Below, in pieces: positions 12,190 through 24,800 of a stretch of DNA of 64,000 nucleotides. The position numbers and the translations under genes are program-made. Location: the NCBI RefSeq assembly GCF_902686445.1, contig NC_062227.1, positions 26,280,777 through 26,344,776 of the forward strand. The letters are read 5' to 3'. Origin of the DNA: Sciurus carolinensis (taxonomy: Eukaryota; Chordata; Mammalia; Rodentia; Sciuridae). How positions within the stretch are numbered: the first letter of the stretch is position 1; each line of letters opens with the position of its first letter. The notes under the pieces are model-generated. The model had not been told where the DNA came from. It worked only from the letters and a program-made list of their open reading frames with translations, and did not search any database.

Positions 12190-12475
12190 TTTATTGTGCT
12201 GAATGTGCTGATATTGTTTTTTTCCCTCCCCCCCCCCCTCCTTTCTTTTCTTCCTCTCTCCCTTCTTTCCTTCCCCATCCTCTTCCTTCCTTCTTTCCTT
12301 CTTCTGGAGATAGAACCCAAAGGCATTCTACCCCTGAGCTATATTCCTGCCCCCTTCCCCCCCTTTTCCCTTTATTTTGAGACAGACTCTTGCTTAAATG
12401 CTGAGTCCAGCCTCAATCCTCCTGTCCCAGCCTCCTGAGTCCCTGGGATTCCAGGCATGAGCCACATGCCCAGCA
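12190..12475 (-). mobile_element. B1-dID SINE with pyrimidine-rich tail
   Basis: On the plus strand a C/T-rich tract (about 12215-12300, the degenerate tail) precedes 'ggagatagaacccaaaggca' and 'acccctgagctatattcctg' (ID half, reversed). 'ttttgagacagactcttgc', 'cctcctgtcccagcctcctg' and 'gggattccaggcatgagcca' (B1 half) follow. It is a diverged copy. The 80-residue frame across it is low complexity. Confidence 0.8.
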
Positions 12476-12837
12476 ATTTCATTCAAGTTGCTCTACTCCA
12501 CCACAGGTGAGTCTCTTGAGTATAGAGGGACTGCTTTATTCATAGTAGTATTTCCAGGGCTTACTAGAGAGATATGCAACCAGGGCCATATAAATTTAAA
12601 TGCATTTCAGGATTGTATAAAAGAAAGGGGAAAGGAAGTGGGTGGGCTCAAAATCTCCATGTGAAGATTCCCAAGAGTATAGTAGATGATTGATTTTGGT
12701 GACACCCTGTGGTTTAAGAATTGGTTTAATCTAAGCATGGGTGAACAGAAGGTCTGCACAAAAAATAAGAAGTAAAGTCCTGTTTTAAAGAAGCCATCTC
12801 CTGTTCTTAGAAAAGGGTTATCAAATGACAGTGGAGC

Positions 12838-13020
12838 GAATTCTGACATAACTTTCCTATGTACATATGTGAATACACCACAGTGAATCTCAACACTGTG
12901 TACACCCACAAGGCTGGGATCCTAATTAGGATAGGATATGTTCCATGCTTGTATAGATATGTCAAATAGATTCTACTGTCACATATAACTAAAAAGGACA
13001 GGTAAGAAGAATAAAAAGGA
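12838..13020 (+). mobile_element. L1 3' UTR fragment
   Basis: Contains 'cctatgtacatatgtgaata', 'cagtgaatctcaacactgtg' and 'attctactgtcacatataac' in the same order as the L1 tail at 7170-7400, followed by an A-rich end. Confidence 0.8.
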
Positions 13021-13453
13021 TTGTTATTAATATTCTCCTTTATTATTTCATCTCAGTAATAGTTTTGGTAAACAGAAAATCTCCTTGATTGTGGGCCAGG
13101 ATATTTTATAGCCAGCATTTGTGACGGGAATTTTTTTTCTCAAGAATTCTGGGGGTAAAGGAAGAATGATGATATACATAGTTTAATTCCTAGGAATCCA
13201 GAGAGGTGGAATATATTTAGAGATTCTGACTACTGAGACACAGTATTGACAGAGTATGATTTATGAAAACGGACCTTATTCTTTCCAAGGTGTGTTGAAG
13301 ATGAAGAGTGTAGTGGTCTAAATGTGAACTTCAAGCAGTTACTGTCTCTGCCAGACATTGCAGGACAGTCCTGATAATATAATACATACATGATATAATT
13401 GTATGCATAGGTATGGGTTACATATAAATTCAGTGGACAATAAAATTATGTTG

Positions 13454-13579
13454 TTAAAGAATAAATACATGACAATATTAGTTGTGTTTAGATTTTTCTT
13501 TGTATTGGGCTGCTGATCATTCAAACTCTCAAATCTTAGGACCAGTTTCAAATGTGTTCTTTTCCATAGACAGAAGTAC
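13454..13579 (+). repeat. Diverged duplicate block, copy B
   Basis: Partner of 11880-12010, in the same orientation and about 1.57 kb away. The best-matching part is 13486-13579. It may be a local duplication or two copies of an old unrecognised repeat. Confidence 0.7.
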
Positions 13580-13599
13580 ATGTATCTATGGATATTTGT

Positions 13600-14179
13600 C
13601 TATTAAAGCTAATCTCTGCATATGCTTTTGTTTGCAATTCTCTGACTTTAGTTTACATACAACTCATTGCTATAAAATTGGAAGTTATCTATCCATTGTT
13701 TAAATCCTATGGTCTTTTTCTTTTTTAAATTGTCAAGCATTTTGTTTATTTATTTATATAGAGGAAATTTAAATGCTCTTACATACATGGATGATGCTTG
13801 CAGACAAAGTCACCATTGTGGTGGTGCACTTTCCTGGAGCTAAATTTGAAAAACAAAAGCATAAAACAAATTAGTATCTAAAAGCCTTTACATGTTTTAT
13901 ACCTCCAGTATTGGAAATGATGCAAAGAAGAAATGCATAGCACAGCAAATTGCAGAAAATAATGCTGACATTCTAAAATAGTGGGGAGAAAATGCTACAG
14001 AAAAGAAAGGGGGAAAAAAATCTTTCCCTTCAAACTAAGAAGAAAATTTGACATATGAAAAGGCATATTATAAGGATCAATTATGGGCAGTAGCACAGAA
14101 CTGGCTGACTTTCACAGTCATCAACTATATTTTGAAGTCTTCAATCATGATGAGTAGCTGCCCCTTTTCTAAAAAAATT
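13600..14179. other. Unassigned AT-rich DNA
   Basis: No gene or repeat family recognised. A short (TTTA)n stretch lies at about 13742-13756. Confidence 0.45.
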
Positions 14180-14490
14180 TTAAATGCATTTTTTAAATTA
14201 ATTTCTTACCTTCATTCCCCTTTTTCTAATCCACTGAACTTCTTTTTCCCGTACCCCCTTACTGTGGGTTAGCTTTCACATATCAGAGAAAACATTCAAC
14301 CTTTGGTTTTTTCAGTGTAATCACTTGTTCTACCTAGCTTGTTCTACCTAGCATGGTAGTCTCTAGATCCCTCCATGTACCAGCAAATGTCATGAAACCA
14401 TTCTTCTTTATGGCTAATATTCCATTGTGCATATATACTACTTTTTCTTTATCCATTCATCTGTTGAAGGGTAGCTAGGTTGGTTCTCTT
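14180..14490 (-). mobile_element. L1 3' fragment
   Basis: The plus strand carries 'cacatatcagagaaaacatt', 'ctccatgtaccagcaaatg', 'ttcttctttatggctaata' and 'tatccattcatctgttgaag', in the same order as the other minus-strand L1 tails. A perfect 14-bp tandem duplication (CTTGTTCTACCTAG) lies inside at 14324-14337 and 14338-14351. Confidence 0.85.
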
Positions 14491-14769
14491 TATTCTTTAT
14501 TAAAATGTAACTTTCTTGATGATACGGATCCTGTCCTATACTTATATCTCATATATTAAGTGACCCTCTGTCTTTCATATTAAAGGTAGTCAGCAAAGAT
14601 ATATCAAAAATATGGGAATAGTCATAAACATTATGTTTTTAAAAGTGATTTCACAGGTATTTATTTTCAATTTATTTCTGTAATAAGCAGCTTTCTGCAA
14701 AGGAAAACACAGCATAGATTTTTAGACTTAAGCCTAGCCAAAAAACTTGATATGTAATAACAAAAACTA

Positions 14770-14960
14770 ATTATTATTTATCGAACAAGCATTGTATTTT
14801 GCATTGGTTGTATCTATTTTGTTCTAAACCCTGTGTGTTGGTGTTTATTTCTCCATTTAGCACTTCAAACATGGAGGCTTAGGAATAGGTTACATTCTCA
14901 AAACTAGAAATTCAGAACCAGGTTGATCTTATTCCTAAATTCCTGGTCTTCTATCCTACA
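14770..14960 (-). mobile_element. MIR-like SINE
   Basis: Reversed MIR features, in order: an 'aagcattgtattttgcattg' region, 'atttctccatttagcac', 'acatggaggcttaggaatag' and 'attcagaaccaggttgatc'. Highly diverged. Confidence 0.45.
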
Positions 14961-15421
14961 TGATGTCCTTTTTGAGTCTGTCATAAAGTTAAATTATATT
15001 TTTAATATATATCCCTACAATAAAATAAACTGATAAATACTCACCCAAAATGTAAATAAGGATATTATCCTAAAGATAGAATTAGGGTCAGACCATGAAT
15101 ATTACTTTTCTTAAGTATAAACTCTTGTGTAGATAGAGAATGAGATATACATTTATTCAGAAAAATTTTAGAAAAGTAATATGAATTTTGTCTTTGGTTT
15201 GTCATTTAAATGATGAGATGAGAACCTGATTTTTGTAATGAGATATATTTGTTTAAGAGTAAACAATTATTTCCACACTGCCTAGAGTGGGCCTGGAACC
15301 TGTGGTCTCTGAGAGACATGAAAGAAAACCCCTCATACTTTGTTGGAATGTATCATCTTGCCATGGAAGATGGGATTCAGATCCAAGAAGTGTGAGACCA
15401 AGAATGGGTGTTGAATAGCTA

Positions 15422-15880
15422 TTTAATTTTATATGTCAACTTGAGTGCACTCAGGAATGCCCCAATATAATATTATGTGTGGCTGTGTCTATGAGACAGT
15501 TTGAGTTATAAATTGTATAAGGAAGATTGCCCTCATCAGGGTGGGTGGGCACCATCTAATCTGTTGAGGTTCGGAATGAAAAAAAAGGCAGAGGAAGGGT
15601 GAATTCACTCTGTTTGAGCTGGGATGCACATGTCCATTTGCCTTAGGAATCGACAGTTCTTGAGCTTTTGGACTTGGATCAGGTCTTCAATATTAACCCC
15701 CAAGTTCTCAGGGATTCAGACTTGAAATGAGACTTATACCACCAGCTCCCCTGGTTCTTGGGCTTTGGGGCTTAGACTAAATTACACCATTGGCTTTGCC
15801 AGGGCCTCCACCTTGTGGGTAGCAGATTGTGGGACTTCTCAACCTCCATAATAATGTGAGCCAATTTCCATAATAAATAA
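15422..15880 (+). mobile_element. Ancient LTR-like interspersed repeat, copy 1
   Basis: Opens with 'aattttatatgtcaacttga'. The middle has 'gattgccctcatcagggtgg' and 'aatctgttgaggttcgga'. It ends with 'gtgagccaatttccataata' and an AATAAA. A second copy in the same orientation lies at 52304-52690 and shares the opening and closing words. The family name cannot be assigned from memory. It is non-coding. Confidence 0.6.
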
Positions 15881-15882
<2 letters not shown>

Positions 15883-15916
<34 letters not shown>

Positions 15917-15936
15917 CCTACCTATCTATCTATCTT
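15883..15936 (+). repeat. (TATC)n microsatellite
   Basis: About 13 tetranucleotide units with two 'tacc' interruptions, directly after the AATAAA/A-rich end of the repeat at 15422-15880. It probably grew from that A-rich tail. Confidence 0.95.
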
Positions 15937-16119
15937 CTATCAAGCTATCTGTTATTGGTTCTGTTTCCCTAGAGAAGCTGAATAATATACTGGAGTACTT
16001 GATTAGGGGTTACAATGAGCCAGTGTCTCCAGAGCACTTGTCCTTGTCCCTGGCTGGTGGGAGCAGTGTGAGCTGGATCGGGAGAACAGGTAGGGTTATG
16101 TTCTGATAGGTGCCATGAC

Positions 16120-16520
16120 TATGGTAATAGTTTCTTTTATTGAGCACTTACTGTGTTCATTGTATATGTTATATGTTTATATATCTGAGTACCTCATCAT
16201 TTAGAGAGTCAGAGATGAGAGGGTAAATATTTTGGGTAGTTAATTTTTACTTACCCTTTATGACTCAGGCAAATGTCCACTCTTCAGATAAGTCTTCCTT
16301 GTTGCATATCCCTCTGTACCAGAAAGAGGTCAGGTGTCTTGTGATAAGTTCTTATGGGATCCAGTTTCCTTCTTTACTACCACTTGATACGCATTGACAT
16401 ATCAGGATGAAAGCTCCTTTGCTAGAATGCAATTTGTGTAATACCTGAGATCGTTATTTTGTTCAGTGATAAATACAAGATTAGTGATTGGTACACAGTA
16501 GGGACTCAAAGTAACAGAAA
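16120..16520 (+). mobile_element. MIR/L2-like ancient fragments
   Basis: 'ttattgagcacttactgtg' opens a MIR-like piece. From about 16265, L2-like order follows ('caaatgtccactcttcagat', 'gatgaaagctcctttgctag', 'gattggtacacagtaggga'). Old and diverged. Confidence 0.45.
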
Positions 16521-16694
16521 ATAAAAACACTGCTTACCCACTAGGTATCTTCACTTTTGTATTATTTTGTCTCAAATTGTAATGTTTTTATCAACAACTA
16601 CTCACTTTGGGGTCCTCAGACTTAGAGGAAAAAGAAGCCCAGACTCCTTTGGCAGATGGGCTTCAAGCAAAGAAGTCATTTTTGTTTGCATAAA

Positions 16695-17065
16695 AAGCCC
16701 TAGTGGTGAAGATGTTTGGTTCTGAGGCCTCCAGGATGAAGGCCTTTTCTTCATTCTCACCTGCACCGACTGGGAGCCGAAGGCCCTTCAGCAATGTCTA
16801 GTGGAGAAGAGGGTGAAATGAAGCGACTGAAAACCCAGGTGAGGTCAAGTGGTGAATCCAGTGTAAGGGAAGAGGTCACTAATGACCAGAAGGGTTACAC
16901 CAGCAAGATGGTGGATGAAGACTTTCAAAAGCAGATGGTACAAGGGTGATGGTGTGTAGAAACCTTTACTCCATTCAAGACATTCACTATATGTATGAAC
17001 TTGAATAAAAGAACCATTCTGCACATTCTTCTGAATCTCATGTGTGTTTCAGAGATCTCTGTCCT
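16695..17065 (+). pseudogene. Possible processed-gene remnant, parent unknown
   Basis: A frame from ATG at 16796 runs 51 codons ('MSSGEEGEMKRLKTQVRSSG' to 'DEDFQKQMVQG') to a stop near 16949, with a protein-like, hydrophilic composition. An AATAAA follows at about 17005. These could be the end of an old retrocopy, but I do not recognise the parent. There is no clear A tail or flanking duplication. It could be chance. Confidence 0.22.
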
Positions 17066-17681
17066 CTGTAAGGACTATGACAACCTAACTTCTGAAATTA
17101 AAGGCCACCTAGGTAGATGAAATCACACAATATCTTAGTTTTAAGCATAAATGTCTAGGTAATAGTGCACTTAGGTCTTAGTTTGTCTGATGTCAAAGCG
17201 GAGCATTAACCATCAAAAGAGTTCATGTTGAAAACTCATAACAAAGGTGTCAGGTGCCTTGTGTCAGGGAAATGTGCACAGCAAGTGTTTCTCATACAAA
17301 TTTGAAGGATAAAGAAATTCCAAAGATAGATGTGTCAGAAGGTTTAGGACCTGACCTACCTTGGTGCATTTGCCATCTCTGTGCATTTTGATATTTCTGA
17401 GAAAGAAGCAATCACTAGTAGAGCTGCATATATCAGCTCCCCACCAGTTCTGAAGATTGTTCCTGAAGCCTGTTCTTCAAAGGCCAGGATGCTATGAATG
17501 GTGTGCCAAGTTCTTCCATCATGCTCATGGTTCTCTGCATCAAGGGCCCAGCCATTGTTCAGAGCTCTTCTTGAAAGAAACTTAATCCCCAGGACTCAGG
17601 GTTCTGAGGATGGGGAAAGAGCATGCCCAATTTCGTCTTTGCTCATTGAATTCCTGGACATACACTGCATCTCAGATGTTT

Positions 17682-18575
17682 GGGTGCTCCAATTCACAAT
17701 AGCCAAACTATAGAACCAGCCTAGGTGTCCATCAACAGATAAATGGAAAAGGAAAATGTGGTATTTATACACTGTTATGGTTTGGATGTGAGGTGTCCCC
17801 CAAAAGCTCACCCGTAAGACAATGCGAGAAGGTTCAGAGGAGAAATGATTGGGTTGTGAGAGTCTTAACCTAGTCAGCAAATTAATCCCCTGATAGGAAT
17901 TAACTGAGTGGTAACTGAAGTGGTAGTCTGTGGTTGGAGGAGGTGGGGAAATGGAGGGCATGACTTTGGGGTATATATTTCTATCTGGCAAGTGTAGTCT
18001 CTCTCTGTGCTTTCTGATCATCATGTAAGCTGCATCCCTCTGCCTCACTCTTCTGCCATGATGTTCAGTCTCACCTAGAGCACTAAGGAATGGAGCCAGC
18101 TGTATATGGACTAAGACCTCTGAAACCGTGAGCATCCAAATAAACTTCCTCTTCTATAATTGTGCTGGTCAGATCTTATAGTCACAGCAGTGAAAAAGCA
18201 AACTAAAATATACACAAATAGAGTATTATTCAGCCATAAACAAAATGAAATTAAACCATTTGCAGGGAAATGGATGTATCTAGAGAGCATTATGTTAGGC
18301 AAAACAAGTCAAACTCAAAAGGGCAAGGGTTGTATGTTTTCTTTTGTATATGGAAGCTAGAGAGGGAAGAGGAAAGGAAAGGTGTGAGTGATCTCATGAA
18401 AATTACGGGGAGATCACTAGAGAAAAGGGACCAGGAGGTGGTAGACGGAGAGAGAGGGGGAAGTGCTGGGGAGTGATATTGACCAAATTGTATTCTTACA
18501 TTGTGTGAATGTATGAATATGTAATAATAAATCCCATCATTATGTACAATTATAATGCACCAATAAAATAGAGCA
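17682..18575 (+). mobile_element. L1 3' end interrupted by a solo LTR
   Basis: ORF2 C-terminal sequence ('caattcacaatagccaaact', 'gtgtccatcaacagataaat') runs to 17772. It resumes at 18211 ('gagtattattcagccataaa') and continues through a 3'UTR to an A-rich end near 18575. The two halves are contiguous in the L1 reading order once the LTR and one copy of its 5-bp duplication are set aside. Confidence 0.9.
17773..18210 (+). mobile_element. Solo LTR, MaLR/ERVL-like, 438 bp, with 5-bp TSD
   Basis: Begins 'tgttatggtttggatgtgag' and is flanked by TACAC at 17768-17772 and 18211-18215, a 5-bp duplication as expected for ERVL/MaLR elements. It carries an AATAAA near its 3' end ('catccaaataaacttcctct'). 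There is no internal region, so it is a solo LTR. The minus-strand 179-residue frame at 17596-18135 crosses L1 and LTR and is not a gene. Confidence 0.9.
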
Positions 18576-20639
18576 GAAAAAATGTTTGGGTGGTCAAAGT
18601 GTTTGACTAAACTAACTTTTCCTAAATTAGGTAAGAAATGAGATTCTAGTGATTGTTGAGGGAGCCAAGATATTATCTGCACCTCAGGCTAGGCCTGAGC
18701 CTGTTCCAAGTGGAGAGCAGACTCCTTTCTGCTATGTGGAGGGTAGGGGAGTTTCGAACCTATTAAAGTAGGGTACAGGAAAAACCTCTCCAAGGAGTAC
18801 TATTCAAACGTTGATTTACATGAGAAGAGGCACATGTGGGGTGCAAGGAGGAGATTTCAGACAGCAGATTATCATGTGGACATTCAGCAAGCAAGGCTGG
18901 TCATGTTTTAAGGATACACCCTCAGATTTCTGGGGGAAAATTTTTTCTTTATTTCTGTAACTAAATAATGTACATCTTTTTATCATTTGCATGATAGTAG
19001 AAAAACCAATAGAATAAATTCTAAGCAAACTTAATTAGAATGATTGATTACTTAGTGACTTCAGAAACTTGAGTGAAATTCAGGATTTTATAAATAGCTA
19101 GTTTAGGATGTCCACTTAGTTCCTTTTCCCAGAGGTTTTGTCTAAACTCAAGTGGGTGGTCATCTAGTTTGCCAATACGGTCTGTTTTTTGGAAACTTCT
19201 GAGATGGGACATTATTCTTTATCTGTGGAACTTCATCTTAGATGGCCACATCTCACCATGGTCTCTGGTCCCACTGGAGATGTCCTTATTCCAATCTCAA
19301 GACTTTACCGGCTGCATGTCCAAGTCCTTCCATGGATATGACCATTCTCTTCTTACTCACTCTGGGGTTGGGGAGAGCCCAGGAGATGGACCTAAAGTTC
19401 ATCTTCACAGACAACTTACTTCGATAATGATTTTTATCCCTGTAGCATCAGTTAGGAAGTTTTCAGGAAGTCAGAGATCTACCTGAGATAGATAGATAGA
19501 TAGATGATAGGTGGATAGATAGAAGTCAGATGAAGGTCTTGGGATTTCTCCAAATTCATCTGGCCTTCAGTCATTTTCCCTTCCAGGTCCCACCTCTCCT
19601 TGACTGGATATCAGTCATGAGATACAGTCCCCTTCTTTGGAGATCCATGCCCTTTGCTTAATCTTTAGTTTCATATCCATCCCTGTAAAAAAGAATTCTC
19701 ACCCCCAAAAGCAAAAAATTTTCCTGTGGGGTGGAAAAACTGGTATGCCTTTTTGCAACCCACCCCAACACTATTTATCTTATATACTTTATGCTATCAG
19801 CCAATCAGGCTAGGACACACACACAAAAAAACCTTCCTCCTGCTGGCAATTATTGAAAGCCTTGGCTTTCGAGACTTTGGTCTCTACACTGTGCTTATTT
19901 TAAAATTCAAAAGCCAAGAATCTGATTACTTATTTTTTGAACAAGGTTTAGTCCCTACCTAAAATAGCAAAATGTAGCCAAAATGTTTACATGTCTGATA
20001 TTGTTATATAAAGTGGAGTAAAAAGGAATTACCCACCCTAAAAACCATGAATTTCAACTTCCTAATGTCATCATGCTACTCAAGCACCACTAGCTTATTC
20101 CCAAACCTTTTGACTTTTTTCTCCTTCACCTATCAGGCAACACCTCAGTATTTCTATCTATTCCCACCCCCACACCCATCGCTAGAGGTAGATGCTCAGC
20201 CCTTCTCTATGCACTCCTCCTCTGTGCCCACCTGCCATGCAGGACAACTCAAACCAACATTGCACTTTCTCTCTGCTGGTTATTTAGCAGTCACTTTTAA
20301 GGCCACTCTCAAGATCTTACTGTCATCCAGAATGGTGTCACATCTGAAATATTAAACTCACAAGTCCCGCCTCCAGTCCTGACGTTTCTTACTTCTTCAC
20401 TTGCTTAGAGAAGACTTTGAACCTTACCACTCTAATTCAGAAATAGCTCTTATTTTCCTCTTCGGAGAATTCCTCCCAGCTTAATTTCCTTCCCTCCCCA
20501 AATGGGGCCCATTGGTTTAGTGATGTTCTCATCTCTATCTTGATTTCAATAACCTTCCTACCTGACAGGTCTATAGCTCAATATTGAGGGCCTCTGCTAG
20601 GTCTCAGTGTTCTTTCCTCCTTTATTCTGCTCTTTTTCT
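18576..20639. other. Unassigned DNA with a small microsatellite
   Basis: No gene recognised. A (GATA)n tract with interruption lies at about 19489-19525. Open frames such as 19169-19486, 19726-19962 and 20047-20355 lack recognisable domains. Confidence 0.45.
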
Positions 20640-20760
20640 TCATAGGCTTTGAGCTACTAGAAAGCATACATATGTCTTATGCCTCTGAGTCTTTAGCATC
20701 TAATATACTAGTGTTCAATAGCAGATCGACATATAGTTCTTGAATAAATGACGGAAGGAA
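20640..20760 (+). mobile_element. L2 3' terminus, diverged
   Basis: 'gagctactagaaagcataca', 'cctctgagtctttagcatct' and 'tcttgaataaatgacggaag' follow the order of an L2 end. Upstream pyrimidine-rich DNA from about 20050 may belong to the same element. Confidence 0.5.
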
Positions 20761-21019
20761 AGGGTAATGGCTATTTTTAAAATAAATGGCAAAATTTGTA
20801 TCTGTTTACTCATTCTTTAGTCATTAATACTGACTAACTTCAATGATTCAAGTGTTGAACAGGAATGTTAAATTACTTTAGATTTAAAATATAATTTTAA
20901 AAATTAGGAAAAATTGAGTATACATTTATAATTAGTTGTAGCTCTCAAAATATTCTAATTCTAGAATATTATCACCCATGTTTATATTTATTAGAAATAT
21001 TAGATTATTATAAACTGAT

Positions 21020-21880
21020 TTTAATATCAACTTCAAAGCAGTATAATTTATATGAAGTAAAATGCATTCATTGTAAGTGTACAGTTATATGAATGTTGAC
21101 ACATGTACACATCAATAGAACCACTAATACAGTCAAGATGTAGAACATGCCTCTCATTCCTAAAGTTTCCTTTGTGTTCCCTTTTCAATCAATCCCAACC
21201 CACTTCCCCAAGTCCCCCAAGCCTCAAGCAACCACTGACCAGCTTTCTGCCAACTACGACTTGGTTTAGCCTTTTCTAGTATTTTATATTAATTGAATCA
21301 TATGTATGCACTCCGTTGTGTCTGGCTTCTTTTGCTCAGCAGGCTTTTGATACCTGTCTGTATTGCAATTGTGTGTATATACTATAATATATGTAAGTAA
21401 ACACAAGTTGGTGGACATTCAGGTTGTCTTCACTTTTTGGTAATGATGAATAAAGCTACTGTCACCATTCATATGTGTAAGAATTTGTGTAGAAACAGGT
21501 TTTCCTTGCTCTTGGGTAACTGCCTAGGAGTAGAACTGATAAATCTATGGTAAGTGTATATTTAATGGTGTAAAAAACTACACCAACAAATGTTTTTCAA
21601 AGTAATCCTGACGTTTTACTTCCCCACCAGCAATATGAGAGTTGTAGTTGCTGAGCTTCTCAGAAACATGTCAGTCTTTTTTAATTTTTGCCATTCTACT
21701 GAATATATATATGTAATAGATACCTCATTTTGGTTTCAATGTATATTTCTCTGGTTGCCAATGAGAAGTTTTATGTGCTTATAGGCCATTAATACTGTAA
21801 TAATTTTGTGAAGTATATGTTTAAATATTTTGGCAAGTTTTAGTTGGACTTTTGTCTTATTATTTTGGAAAAGTCATGAA
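21020..21880 (-). mobile_element. Ancient L1 (L1M-type) 3' region
   Basis: The plus strand shows 'gaatcatatgtatgcactcc', 'tggcttcttttgctcagcag', 'gatgaataaagctactgtca', 'gtaactgcctaggagtagaa' and 'ttacttccccaccagcaata'. These are reversed old L1 ORF2/3'UTR phrases, strongly mutated with no intact frame. Confidence 0.75.
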
Positions 21881-24800
21881 CATATATGACATATATAATA
21901 TATTTACATATATATACACTCTAAGGTTGCAAATAATTTCTCTGGTTACATGCAGATTTTTACATAAGCTAAAAAGTAATCAAGGAGTTACTATTGCTAT
22001 GATCTTGGCTACCATAGTCTAAAGAACAATTCTTCTATAATGTCAAAGTTCCAGTGTAGTGCCTCCTCCAATTCTGAACTGAACCCCTGAATAGAGATGA
22101 AGAATAATGAACAATTGCTTTAAAATTCAATAGGCATTTTCTAAGGTAGTGATTAAATTTATTCTGGACCATGCAGTTAAAGGAAATGAGAAGAGCATTC
22201 ATGTTTCTCAGTTTGGACTATTTAGACTTTCATTCTGTCATACATTTAAAACAAGTTAGTCATTTCACTCTCTTCTTTCTCCTTCTGTTTTCTTAAAAAC
22301 ATTCTCAGAGTATCTCATATGCCATTTTTTCCTGTCTTCTGTACTTTCCTTCCCTACACATGCTCTCCCTCCTCTTTTTCTCTGTCCTGCCTTAAAAATG
22401 AGTTTAGATTTTTAAAAGCATCATGAAATAGTCAACTTAACATTCAAATCATTTTCAAAATTTTGAAGAGACATTATGAAACTTTGAGTCTTTTCCTTTC
22501 TTTCCCTCTTTCCTTTTTCATCTCTTTTACTTCTTTCTCCATTGCTTTTCTTTTATTTTTTCTCTTTGATTTGTCCCCATCATTCCTCTGAAATTGTCTT
22601 ATTACGGAACCTATCTATAAACGAATAGACTTACACACTCAGAATTTATCGAATACAGTTTCATAATGCCTCTTCACTATTTTGAAGATGAGTTGAATGT
22701 TGAGGTATATGTTTCATGTTGTTCCTTAAAAACTAACCACATTGGTTTTAATTTGAATATTGTCCTAAACTGGTTTTCCAGTTATCTAGTTTCCCTGTTA
22801 TCTAGTAGAATCAATAATTTTATTTCTACAAAAATGAACATAGATTATAGCTCTTTGGGAGGGAAAATGTTTTCCGAGTTAAAATTTTTTTTTCAGGAAA
22901 ATACTCATTTTCTCTAAACACAATATAACATTTTAACTGTTAGAATGTGCTTTTTCCAATAAGAAAGTTTTGCTGATGTTTTCCTTTCAGAAAATATGGC
23001 TATTTCAAACTCCCTTTTAAAGCATCCTGCAGGGCTCATAAACTGCTCATAAAATGCAAACCTACAGAGACACTGTTTTGTACTCTTCAAGTCTGCAAAA
23101 TTCTTTAATATTTCCTATGTCTTCTTTTAACACAGCACAGCCACTATTTTCATTTCCCCTTTTCCTTTATTCCATCCTCTACCTTCATTTTTATTTTCTA
23201 TTGATAATATTTCCCTCTGCATATACATTTTTACCTCACTCTCTCTATGTCTTTATGGATTGGATAGCACAAAAATTGGTTTTTCAATTTCTTCTTCCTT
23301 ATTCAGGTTTTTTATTTCCATGTCTTTCTAAACCACATCCTCTCATTCCTTTTCTTAATTTTGATTTACTTTGCCTCCATGCCCTTCCATATGTCCAACC
23401 CTTCAGCAATTTTTAGAAGAGGAAGAATTGTTTCCGTGCATTTTATTTCTGTAATTGTTCAAAACCTTTAAATTATGGTTTAATTCTTCAGAATAAAAAG
23501 TGCCTCTTTTCAACCATTTCAACTGTCCTCTGAGATGCTAACATTATTATAAAAGGTATTTGAAGAATATAGAGTGGGAATAATCAGAGTGTATATCCAG
23601 AACCAGGGTGCACTGCAAATAACTGTGGCAATGGGAATGTGTCAGGATGGGTTTTCAAATTTTTCTATTTGTTAATGTCCTAAAGACAAAGACAGAATAG
23701 AGTAAATGAATGTTAGAGGGAATGGAGGGAGGCTAGGTCAAATCAGCAAGTTATAGTCCTAAGCTGCCTATAGTGAATTCTTTGAAGTCTTTCATTTAAT
23801 GTACATATGCCACATGGATTTTGCATTCTACTTTATATGTATACACGTTAATTTTTGTATAAAAATCCTCCCAAATTTCTAAATGAAATCATTGGTCCTA
23901 TTAGGTGACCTTCCCCCCACTGTGCCTTCTAACTTGTGAAGCAGCTTGTCAAGTATCCCTAAGGAGCAGGAGTGCCCCAGTTTGTAAGTTCAGCACCAGG
24001 GTAAGAAAATAGGGTCATCTATTACCACTAGTATATTATCTTGTTTCTGATCAGTCCCATTATTGATTAAAATTTGACTGTGTTGAACGTCAGAATGGGG
24101 TAGATGACGGTGGTGGCTGCCTCACTGATAGATTCCTATCTTCAAATGTAATGCTGTCTTTGACCAGAAAGTGAGCACCTTGAATACAGGTGTTTAAACA
24201 GGGGCAAAGGGAAACTATATTGAGAATTTGAATCTAAATTATAGGATAAGACTGGGTAGAGGTCCATCAAGGCGTCTGGCTCTTATCATGGTAAAATAAA
24301 AGGAAACTTTTATTTTCCTCTCAGGCATTCTGTTATTAAATTGATCATTTACATTAAGATGTAAAGACATTAAAATTTAGTAGGATTATTAAGATATTTA
24401 AGTAAAACCCCCCAAATAACTCCAGTAGTAGTACACATCAGAGATAAATATGTTGAATGAAAATTTTACTACTGAAACAACCAAAATAAACTAAAAATAT
24501 CACTGAAGTAACTTGCCTTTGTTGGGAATAAAAATAATTGCTCTAACTAAAATATATACAAGCAAATATTGGATAAGAACTGTACTGTACTCTGACTAGG
24601 TAGCAGTGGTGTTGGGTAGCCACAATTAAGAGATAATAGGAGGAAGGGCAGGGGAGAACTGAGTATGGGACTAAGCAGAGAGTTTTCTCTTTTGTCCTAT
24701 TAGATCACATTATCTCCTATTGCCACAGAAGGCTGATCAAATAGCCACAGGAGTTCTGGGACAGTTTTCAGGCATTCTTTTTTCCTACTACAATCTTGGT

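Noticed and set aside
15883..15936. Regularly spaced short repeats as a CRISPR-like array
   Set aside because: It is a tetranucleotide microsatellite without spacers, in a mammalian genome.
17596..18135. 179-residue minus-strand frame, the longest in the window
   Set aside because: It runs through a solo LTR and into L1 sequence, has no domain, and its length is compatible with chance.
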